From Mucinivorans hirudinis (GTDB taxonomy: Bacteria > Bacteroidota > Bacteroidia > Bacteroidales > Rikenellaceae): a stretch of 64,000 nucleotides of DNA. The notes under the pieces are model-generated. The model was not told the DNA's origin, ran no database searches, and saw only the letters and a list, made by a program, of their open reading frames with translations. Position 1 is the first letter of the stretch. Every line of letters begins with the position of its first letter. The stretch lies in assembly GCA_000723505.1 (NCBI GenBank), contig HG934468.1, positions 2,698,798 to 2,762,797 of the forward strand, read 5' to 3'. Shown one piece after another: positions 17,440 through 24,695 of the stretch. A program made the translations under genes and the position numbers.

Positions 17440-18276
17440 ATGGAACAAAAAAAGAGTCAAAAAGATGTGCTTATCGTCCGAGACGAGAAGACGGGAGAAA
17501 TCGGTGTCGTTGCCGGGCTGGGCAAGGATGGCAACCCGAAACTAAGCCCACCCAAGGCGGAGAACAAAGGCGACTTTCTGCAATTCAACAAGCAGGACAA
17601 TATGTTGGAGAGCTTCTTTTCCAACTTCTACCGCCAAACAAAAGAACCACACCGCTTTGGCTTCTACCGTGTGGCGACAGAAAATGTGGAGCAGTTGTTA
17701 GATGTGTTCAAGGAGCTGCTCAAAGACCCCGAGGCGAACAAAGCGATGCTCGAACCACACAAGATAGATACACAGCAGTATCAACAAACCGAGCAAATCA
17801 AAACCGCCGAGGAGGTTGCACCATCCAGCGAGAAAGCCGAACAGGAGGTTGTCGAACCCAAGGAGGAGAAACAGCCCTACAAACCTATTGACGAGAGCCG
17901 TATTGACTGGCAGGCGATGAAAGATGTGTACGGCATCCCTCGAAGCATCGGGCGATTTGAAAAAGATGCTGGGTTACGGGAAATCGGAGTTGGTGAGCGT
18001 CGCTCCGCAATTCAATGGCGAGCGTTACGAGATGGAAGCCCGACTCTCATTAAAGGAGATGCCCGACGGCAGTATCGGTATCGTACCCCACACGATGCGT
18101 AAAGAGCCGAAGCTCAACGAGGAGTTTATGGGGCACACTTTTACCGATGAGGATAAGGCGGCACTCAAGCAGTCGGGCAATATGGGGCGTGTGGTCGATT
18201 TGGTGGATAAACACACAGGGGAGCTTATCCCCTCGTATATCAGCATCGACCGCCTGACCAACAACATTGAAGCCAT
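17440..18276 (+). pseudogene. DUF4099/DUF3945 protein, frameshifted and truncated
   Basis: Starts MEQKKSQKDVLIVRDEKTG and is read in this frame to about VYGIPR (near 17947). A small deletion then moves the family sequence into the +2 frame (SLEASGDLKKMLGYGKSEL), which continues through PSYISIDRLTNNIEA. The DUF3945-type repeat (GRVVDLVDKHTGELIPSYISIDR) is clear. At about 18277 it is joined by deletion to a topoisomerase tail. Non-functional as it stands. Confidence 0.82.
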
Positions 18277-18561
18277 TGTCCCAAATGCCAAAAAGGGGCG
18301 ATGCAGTTCTATGAAAAGGTTGTTCGATGCTCCAATCCCGATTGTGCTCTGCCCATCTTTCGCCAAAAGGCGGGTAAAACATTGTCCAACGGAGATATAA
18401 GAGACCTTTTGAACAAGGGGGAGACGAGCGTAATCAAGGGGTTTAACAGCAAAGCTGGCAAGGCGTTCAGTGCATCAGTCACTTTCGATGCCGACTTCAA
18501 TACCGTGTTCGTTTTTCCGGAGACAAAAAGCGATAAAAACTCGAAGCGAAAAAGGAAATAA
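18277..18561 (+). pseudogene. C-terminal piece of type IA topoisomerase
   Basis: A frame starting CPKCQKGAMQFYEKVVRCS and continuing NPDC...FRQKAGKTLSNGDIRDLL to FNTVFVFPETKSD. This is the C-terminal zinc-ribbon and repeat of the topoisomerase III-like protein of Bacteroides conjugative elements. Everything upstream of the Cys-Pro-Lys-Cys motif is missing, because a deletion joined it to the DUF3945 gene in a different frame. An internal ATG at 18301 would give an 86-residue protein. Confidence 0.8.
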
Positions 18562-18615
18562 TGATTAACTTTGCCACTGAAATCGCAGTTGTAAATGGTT
18601 TATTCTGTTTTAATG

Positions 18616-18688
18616 TGGATTTTAGTGGTGGTGCTTCGGGTGGGAACCCGGAGCACCTTTCGCATATATATCAACACACTAAAATCCA
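18616..18688 (+). ncRNA. Nested hairpin leader upstream of the DUF1896 stub
   Basis: A perfect 12-bp outer stem TGGATTTTAGTG (18616-18627) / CACTAAAATCCA (18677-18688) encloses an 11-bp inner stem GTGCTTCGGGT / ACCCGGAGCAC (18631-18656, one G-U) with a GGGA loop. It ends eight bases before the next ATG, so it could control translation or be an attenuator. No known RNA family is recognised. Confidence 0.5.
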
Positions 18689-18695
18689 TATTAAA

Positions 18696-18757
18696 ATGAA
18701 TCATAAAAATAAGCCAACGGAGTTCTCCTATTACGGACTCTATCTGCAAAACTATCG
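18696..18757 (+). pseudogene. DUF1896-family gene stub cut by IS256
   Basis: ATG at 18696 opens MNHKNKPTEFSYYGLYLQN, matching the conserved N-terminus of DUF1896 proteins of Bacteroides conjugative elements. The family sequence ends after about 21 codons at the left end of the IS256-type element; the rest of the gene is absent on the other side, where mobC sequence follows. So a deletion accompanied the insertion. Confidence 0.7.
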
Positions 18758-18847
18758 GGAGTGTAATATAAACTCTGTCTGGTAAATATTTCGTGTTAAA
18801 TTTCTACAAATATAATTTTTTCTTTTCGGCTTTACAAATGCTTTTTC

Positions 18848-18926
18848 AAGGCGGTTTTTGGATGTGTGCAAGGGCGGCGAGGCACGAGCCGTTTATATAC
18901 CCTTGCACACATCCGAAAACTGCCTT
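18848..18926. repeat. Long inverted repeat (27-bp arms)
   Basis: Arms 18848-18874 and 18900-18926 are complementary at 25 of 27 positions around a 25-base GC-rich loop (begins CGGCGAGG) that has its own short CGGC/GCCG stem. It lies between the left end of the IS256-type element and its transposase stop. It could be a transcriptional terminator, a protein-binding cruciform or a leftover of another element. Confidence 0.7.
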
Positions 18927-18964
18927 TTCTTTGCGTTTGGAAAACCGAGAAGAACAAACAAGGG

Positions 18965-20182
18965 CTATAGCTCCATTGGCATCCTTTCGCCAAACTTTAT
19001 CCGCAATTGACCTGCTGTTAACGCCCAATTCGGAAGGGGTTGAGTCCATTTCTTGGAGATGTTGAGCACCGCCAGGTAGAGTAACTTCATCAATGCCATA
19101 TCATTAGGGAATACTCCCTTTGCCTTGGTCACTTTCCGTGCCTGACGATGAAATCCTTCAACAGCATTAGTTGTGTAAATAAGTCTGCGAATATGCTCAT
19201 CATAAGCAAAATAGGCACTAAGCTTATCCCAATTTCGTCGCCACGAGCCTATAACAACAGGGTATTTCTGCCCCCATTTATCCTCCAATTTATCAAGATT
19301 CAGTTCGGCTAAATCCAGAGTGGGAGCTTGATAGACCGTCTTCAAATCACCCATAAACTCCTTTTGATCTTTGGAGGCAATGTATTTCAATGAATTGCGG
19401 ATTTGGTGAACGATGCAGCTCTGAATGATTACTTGCGGGAAAATGGTGGCTATTGCCTCGGCAAAGCCCGTAAGGTTGTCAATGCAAGCAATCAAAATAT
19501 CTTTCATCCCGCGTGCTTTCAAATCGGTCAATACACTCAACCAGAAGTTCGCACCTTCACTCTCAGATACATACATCCCGATTAACTCTTTGCGACCATC
19601 CTTATTGACTGCCAGTACATTATAAACGGCTCGACTCTCGGTACGTCCACCATCTTTGACCTTGTAGTGCATCGCATCGAGCCAAACGATAGTGTACATC
19701 GACTCCAAAGGACGACTTTGCCACTCCTTGACCTTGGGAACTATACGTTCGATGATTTCACTCAACGTATTGTGCGATATCTCAACGTCATACATCTCTT
19801 CGATATGAGCAGATATATCCCTCAGGCTCATACCCATACCATACAAACTGATGATATTGGAGGACATATTATCCGCCAAAATGGTCTCCCGTTTCCTGAG
19901 AATCTCGGGTGTAAAACTGCTATGACGATCCTGAGGTGTCTCTATTTCAATCTCACCCGCCATCGTTTTGACTCGTTTGCTTCCTCGACCGTTACGCTTG
20001 TTGCCTTGCTGGCGTTCCGCCTCGTCCAGATGAGCTGCCATTTCGCCATCCAAAGCGGCTTCTAAAAATTCTTTCAACAGTGGAGCAAATGCCCCATCTT
20101 TGCCCGTGAGTGACTCCCCACTCCGAAGCTGAGATAATGCCTTATCACGCATTATTTGATACTCCTGACTTCTCCTATCCAT
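18965..20182 (-). CDS. IS256-family (mutator-type) transposase
   Basis: A 405-residue full-length transposase. Family hallmarks: KRVKTMAGEIEIETPQDR in the N-terminal half, the ISLYGMGMSLRDISAHIEEMY block, DDE residues in IVWLDAMHYKV, ILIACIDNLTGF and TTNAVEGFHRQARK, and the C-terminal LKLLYLAVLNISKKW-like segment (LLYLAVLNI). No stops or frameshifts, so likely active. It sits on the minus strand inside the decayed conjugative element. Confidence 0.93.
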   Translation of the reverse strand: MDRRSQEYQIMRDKALSQLRSGESLTGKDGAFAPLLKEFLEAALDGEMAAHLDEAERQQGNKRNGRGSKRVKTMAGEIEIETPQDRHSSFTPEILRKRETILADNMSSNIISLYGMGMSLRDISAHIEEMYDVEISHNTLSEIIERIVPKVKEWQSRPLESMYTIVWLDAMHYKVKDGGRTESRAVYNVLAVNKDGRKELIGMYVSESEGANFWLSVLTDLKARGMKDILIACIDNLTGFAEAIATIFPQVIIQSCIVHQIRNSLKYIASKDQKEFMGDLKTVYQAPTLDLAELNLDKLEDKWGQKYPVVIGSWRRNWDKLSAYFAYDEHIRRLIYTTNAVEGFHRQARKVTKAKGVFPNDMALMKLLYLAVLNISKKWTQPLPNWALTAGQLRIKFGERMPMEL

Positions 20183-20227
20183 AATACAAAGGTAAGTGTT
20201 TTTGGACAGAGTTCAGATTACAGTCTC

Positions 20228-20610
20228 TAAAATCCTGATGAATTTCCACCGCACGGCAGGGCTGTTTGGTAGTATTATCTACACCAAACTATTCGCCTTG
20301 CTACTGTTGGCACTCTCGTGCCTCGGCACAAAAGGAGTAAAAGATGAGAAAATAACGTGGACCAAGGTCTGGACTTTTATGGGCGTGGGCTTCGTCTTTT
20401 TCTTTCTCAATTGGTGGATATTGTCGCTACCGCTACCCATCGAAGCCAGCACAGGGCTATACATTTTCTCAATGACAGTTGGCTATATCTGCCTGCTGAT
20501 GTCGGGACTATATATGAGCCGTTTGCTGAAAAACAACCTTATGGACGACGTGTTCAACAACGAAAACGAGAGCTTTATGCAGGAAAAACGCCTAATGGAG
20601 AATGAGTACT
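20228..20610 (+). pseudogene. mobC/T4CP coupling-protein fragment
   Basis: The frame encodes ILMNFHRTAGLFGSIIYTK, membrane segments around LFALLLLALSCLG and VGFVFFFLNWWIL, and ends ENESFMQEKRLMENEY at IS1 copy 2. This is the N-terminal membrane part of the MobC/TraG-type coupling protein of CTnDOT-like elements; the ATPase domain that should follow is gone. The extreme N-terminus is also cut by the IS256-type element. Confidence 0.78.
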
Positions 20611-21436
20611 GGTAGTGTTGCGAATTAGCTGAATTATGTTTATCTTTGAGGTATAAAACTCGGAGAAAATGAGACACGTAAAAGTAGTTAGCTGCCCATT
20701 TTGCGGTAGCGAAGATTTACAGAAGAATGGACATAGCCCCAATGGCACTCAAAGGTGGAAATGTAAGACTTGCGGGAAGTTTTTTCAGCTATCTTTTAAG
20801 AACAAAGGGCGCCTGCCAGACGTAAAAAGGACGATAATCACAATGATCACCAATGGGAGTGGAATACGTGATACAGCAAGAGTTTTAGGGATAAGTCCTC
20901 ACACGGTAATAGGTGAGGTTAAAAAAAACTCCAAGCGAAATTAACCCCTATTTATTAGACAAGGTTGAGGCAGGCTTACTCAGGGAGCTTGATGTTGAAA
21001 TAGCTTATAATGTTGAAATGGACGAATTTTGGAGTTTTGTAGGCAACAAGAAAAATCGTCGTTGGACTTGGTACGCCATCGACCGCAGCAGCGGATTAGT
21101 AGTAGCTTGGCAGAACGGCAAGCGTGATAACGAAACCTGTAAAAAGTTGCTTGATAAAATGAAATGTTTCCCAATAAATAGGTATTTTACTGATGATTGG
21201 GAGTCTTATTCAAGTCTGTTACCTGCGGGCAAACACGTTATCAGTAAGGCTTACACTTGGAAAATTGAGCGATTGAATTTAACATTTAGAACGCACCTGA
21301 AAAGGCTTTGCCGAAAGACAATTTGTTTCTCAAAAAGCGAGCAAGTGCACGACAAACTGATAGGAATATACATCGAAAACAACCTCTACCAAAGAACACC
21401 ATAAATATACCAATTCAGCTAATTTGAAACACTACC
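20611..21436 (+). mobile_element. IS1-family element, copy 2
   Basis: 826 bp, same strand as copy 1 and encoding identical proteins. The left end cuts mobC (flank TGAGTACT), the right end cuts the integrase gene (flank AGTTTCTT). The flanks are not duplicates. AGTTTCTT is the reverse complement of AAGAAACT, the base string right of copy 1, showing that both came from one insertion event in the integrase gene followed by rearrangement. Confidence 0.92.
20669..21404 (+). CDS. IS1 transposase InsA/InsB' (frameshifted), copy 2
   Basis: InsA (20669-20944) and InsB (frame from 20913) match copy 1 residue for residue, including the zinc ribbon, the A8 slippage run at the overlap and the FTDDWESYSSL catalytic region. 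Expected product is the InsAB' fusion made by -1 frameshifting. Intact. Confidence 0.88.
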
Positions 21437-22602
21437 AGTTTCTTTTTGGTGATTTTAGCGTAGATTTGAGTGGTCTTAATGCTCTTATGACCCAAAATTG
21501 AACTCACCGTTTCGATGGGCACATTATTGGTCAGGCATATCTCGGTCGCCATCGTATGGCGGCTTTGATGCCACGTAAGTCGCTTATTTATAGAGCATCT
21601 TTTGGCTACGGCATTGATGCCGTAGAGGCAATTCATATAACTCGGAACGGGTAAAACTTTTCCCTCTTTGCCCAACCCGCGATACTTCTCAATAATTTGC
21701 AACGGAATATCCAGCAGTCGGATATTGGATTGAACACCTGTCTTCTGACGGTGCATATAAATCCAAAGGTGGTCATCAAAATAGGTGCGTAAGTTCTCCT
21801 CTTTCAAATTACGCATATCCGTGAAACTGAGTCCGGTAAAGCAGCAAAATAGAAACAAATCACGCACTAATTCCTGCTTGGCATTTTTTAGTTTACCGTT
21901 GATTAGCAGGTTGATTTCTTCACGGGTGAGAAAACCTCGCTCGGTATCCTCTTTCTGAATCTCATAGTCGCAAAATGGGTCGCGAGTGAGCCAGCCATTG
22001 TTCATTGCGATAGTCACCATCGTCCGTAGCGGACAGGTGTAAATCCAAACCGTGTTATTGCAACAACGCTTATCCACACGCAGAAACATATCGAAGTCTG
22101 TGATAAATGCAGGGGTAAGCTCTTTCAACGCAATGTCGCTCATACGATAGCGTTGTTGAATAAACTCTTTCAGATGTTTATACACAGTCAGGTATTTGCT
22201 ATAACTGGACTTGGCTTTCATACCTGCGTTGTACAGTTTTTCGTAATCTTCGTTATACCGCTCGAAAACTTTGAGTAGGGTGTATTGGCGGTGCTCCAAC
22301 CCCAGAAAGGCATTCTTTACCTTCTCGGCGGTAACGTAGTTGTCCCTATCCATTATCTCGTGATAATGACTGTTGATTTTTACCCGTATCTTATCCAACA
22401 TACGGTTGGTCTCTAATGCCACCGTGCTGCGACCTGTGGCACGACCTGTCTTGGCATCCCAGATTTTTGCATCAACGGTTAGCTTGCAGCTAAACTGCGT
22501 TTGTGTGCCGTCGATAGTGATACGACTTATAATTGGTGATGTGCCGTCTGCTTTTACCGTCTGTCTTTTCAGGTAAAAGATGGTTGAAAATGTACTCTTC
22601 AT
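21437..22602 (-). pseudogene. IntDOT-type tyrosine integrase, 3' end displaced by IS1
   Basis: Start taken at MKSTFSTIFYLKRQ (22602), the conserved N-terminus, rather than the longer frame from 22689. The 388 codons carry an arm/core-binding N-terminal part and catalytic domain. Box I reads TGLSFTDMRNL with Ser259 where most tyrosine recombinases have Arg, as in IntDOT. HQSRH supplies H345 and R348, and GHKSIKTTQIY supplies Tyr381. The frame runs into IS1 copy 2 after AAGAAACT, adding nine foreign residues and a stop. With the tail at 15262-15331 the protein would be 411 residues. All catalytic residues lie in this part, so residual activity cannot be excluded. Confidence 0.93.
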
Positions 22603-23128
22603 AACTCTACTTTTTGGGTTCAAAATTAATTTGTGTAGAGTCATTTGTTGATACGCAAAACACTGAGCATCACAGAATAAAAACGGCAAATCAAACTTTT
22701 TTCAGCAACTCAACTTAAAAATACGATATTTCTTCGTAACTTGGTCGTCGCTCCGCTTGAAAATCGCTCATCTCTTTTTGCCATTCGTTCCAACTCGTAA
22801 CCAAGCATAGGTTACCGATTGGAAACGCCGCTCCGGTTTGAGTTGGCATTTTAACAGTTCTCGTTGGCTTCACTCGTTTTTGCACCAAACCCGAAACTGT
22901 CTGTTTCTCAATTCTATTACTTTGCTTTTCTCAGTCTCGCTTTTTTATATTATCTTTGCAATCCAAATACTACATTTGCGTAGTGTTATTTGAAGTACGC
23001 AAGGCACAGAGCATCACAGAAGTTACATTGTCGCTAAATCGTTACCAAAAACACTCTACTTCTCTATTCATCTCTGTCATTCAGGTAGATACGTGAATTT
23101 TACTTATCCAGTGCAAAGATAGCAAAAA
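22603..23128. other. Non-coding end region of the integrative element
   Basis: No convincing gene on either strand. It contains the direct repeat pair, a TATCTTTG -7-like motif (around 22948-22956, plus strand), and a CCAACTC/GAGTTGG inverted pair enclosing a GTAACC/GGTTAC hairpin near 22790-22850. The junction between element and chromosome is probably in this stretch but no att core could be identified. Confidence 0.5.
22652..23021. repeat. Direct repeat pair upstream of integrase
   Basis: Two 26-base copies at 22652-22677 and 22996-23021, sharing TACGCAA..CAC.GAGCATCACAGAA with three differences, lie about 344 bases apart in the non-coding region upstream of the integrase start. They could be arm-type integrase binding sites or mark the element end. 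Confidence 0.55.
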
Positions 23129-23707
23129 ATGGTAGAAATTGACAATACAATAGTTAGTGCCGACATCTTCACTGCACATTTTTGTTGCGATTTGAGTAGT
23201 TGTCGCGGCGAGTGTTGCGTTGAGGGAAACGCAGGTGCACCCTTAGAGCTCGATGAAATAGTTGAGATAGAGGGGTGTTACGAATTTTTTAAACCCTATA
23301 TGAAGAGTGAGGGTGTAGAAGCTATACGGCAGCAGGGTGTAGCGGTGATTGATGCGGACGGTGACTTGACAACACCCCTCATCGACAATGCCGAGTGTGC
23401 ATACTCCATCATAGAGGATGGAACCACTTGGTGCGCAATAGAGAAGGCGTGGAGCAGAGGGGAGTGCTCATTTCGCAAACCCATTTCCTGCCACCTCTAC
23501 CCCATACGAGTAGCCCGCTTCTCGAACGGAACTTACGGGTTGCAGTACCACCGTTGGAGCATTTGTCGTGCCGCCGAAATAGCAGGTGCCAAGAAGGGTG
23601 AACCTCTTTTTAGAACTCTGCGTGAACCACTCATACGCCGCTTCTCGGAAAAATACTATGATGAACTAGAGCAAACGTACCGACTGTTGATTGATTCAGG
23701 TTTTTGA
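23129..23707 (+). CDS. DUF3109 family protein
   Basis: A 192-residue cytoplasmic protein rich in conserved cysteines: FCCDLSSCRGECCVEGNAG near the N-terminus, then CAYSIIEDGTTWCAIEKAW and KPISCHLYPIRV. This cysteine layout, C-x3-C-x3-CC early and single cysteines later, is the DUF3109 signature and suggests a metal or Fe-S site. The molecular function is unknown. It is the first chromosomal gene beyond the integrase end and has no obvious operon partner. Confidence 0.85.
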   Translation: MVEIDNTIVSADIFTAHFCCDLSSCRGECCVEGNAGAPLELDEIVEIEGCYEFFKPYMKSEGVEAIRQQGVAVIDADGDLTTPLIDNAECAYSIIEDGTTWCAIEKAWSRGECSFRKPISCHLYPIRVARFSNGTYGLQYHRWSICRAAEIAGAKKGEPLFRTLREPLIRRFSEKYYDELEQTYRLLIDSGF

Positions 23708-23848
23708 AGCGATGTGCTTGGTATATTTTTCGGTTATTGCCCCGTGCTTGCCCAGGTGCAGCAGCTAGAAATTTTTGAGGAGCTATCGTCTAGAAGCCCT
23801 GAAAGTTAAGCAGGGAAGAATTATTGTAATATTTAATAAATAACGACA

Positions 23849-24601
23849 ATGGCGACTTTTCTTTTTGATAAAATAATTTTTGGACCCGTTCAGAGTCGGC
23901 GTCTTGGCGTTTCACTGGGTGTGAATGTTATGAACCCTGCTGCCAAACTCTGCAATTTCGACTGTATCTATTGCGAATGTGGCTGGAACAGTGAGAACCC
24001 ACACGGAAAATTTAATACTCTCGACCAGATTACGGGAGCATTGGAGGCAAAATTAACTGAGATGGAGGGCGCTTTACCCAATGTTATAACTTTTGCGGGT
24101 AATGGCGAACCTACGATGCATCCTAATTTTGAGGAGATTATCGACCGGACAATTGAAATTCGCAACCGAATTGCACCCCATTGCAAGATTTCGGTGCTTA
24201 GTAATGCAACACTAATTGGGCGAGAAGATGTGTGTCGCGCATTGGAGAGGGTAGATAACAACATTCTCAAATTTGATTCGGCAATCGAGAAGACGGTAAA
24301 GGCAATGAACCGCCCCAACGGCAATAGAACGGTAGACCAGACCATTGAACTGCTGAAACAGTTTGATGGAAAGCAGATTATACAGACAATGTTCCTCAGG
24401 GGCGGGGAGGTGGACAATACTACACAAGAGGAGGTAACTGCGTGGCTCGGCGCTATTGCGGCAATTCGTCCGCGCCAAGTGATGCTGTACTCCATCGACC
24501 GTGATACCCCTGCCACTGGTCTCGAGAGAGTCTCGCACGAGGAGCTTTTGCAGATTGCTGCTCGTGTGCAGGCGCTCGGCATTGATGTGTCGGTTGTATA
24601 G
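23849..24601 (+). CDS. Radical SAM protein
   Basis: A 250-residue radical SAM enzyme. The 4Fe-4S motif is CNFDCIYCECGW (C-x3-C-x2-C), about residues 32-39. Next come FAGNGEPTMHP (the GGE-like SAM-binding motif) and an SVLSNATLIGRED strand. The opening FGPVQSRRLGVSLGVNVMNP is typical of a widespread uncharacterised radical SAM group in Bacteroidota and clostridia. Substrate unknown. Stands alone, about 140 bases after DUF3109. Confidence 0.88.
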   Translation: MATFLFDKIIFGPVQSRRLGVSLGVNVMNPAAKLCNFDCIYCECGWNSENPHGKFNTLDQITGALEAKLTEMEGALPNVITFAGNGEPTMHPNFEEIIDRTIEIRNRIAPHCKISVLSNATLIGREDVCRALERVDNNILKFDSAIEKTVKAMNRPNGNRTVDQTIELLKQFDGKQIIQTMFLRGGEVDNTTQEEVTAWLGAIAAIRPRQVMLYSIDRDTPATGLERVSHEELLQIAARVQALGIDVSVV

Positions 24602-24695
24602 AAACCGCCTTGTCAACTTGGCTGAGAAATTAAACAGGGTGAAAGAATGCGCTTTGTAGTTTCAATAATTTTTTTATACATTCGCGCTTTGGCTA

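Larger units (their letters stand above)
18758..20227 (-). mobile_element. IS256-family element
   Basis: About 1470 bp. The ends share a subterminal inverted match (TGTAATATAAACTCTGTC on the left; complement of GACAGAGTTCAGATTACA on the right, two mismatches). Exact outer limits are uncertain by a few bases and no target duplication is visible. Flanks belong to different genes (DUF1896 stub left, mobC right), as expected after an IS-mediated deletion. Confidence 0.72.
15254..23100. mobile_element. Decayed CTnDOT-like conjugative element remnant
   Basis: Contains an IntDOT-like integrase (split), four small HTH proteins of the excision/regulation type, DUF3945/DUF4099 and topoisomerase IA pieces, a DUF1896 stub and a mobC (coupling protein) fragment. 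These genes occur together in CTnDOT-type elements. Most transfer genes are missing; IS1 and IS256 copies sit at the breakpoints. The right limit near 23100 is set by chromosomal DUF3109 at 23129; no att repeat pair could be identified, because the other end is lost. Confidence 0.82.

Noticed and set aside
18793-19065. Plus-strand coding frame across the left part of IS256
   Set aside because: It is the complement of the 27-bp inverted repeat and transposase end, with no protein-family features.
23968-24582. Long minus-strand open frame opposite the radical SAM gene
   Set aside because: It is the antisense of a well-matched gene and shows no family motifs.
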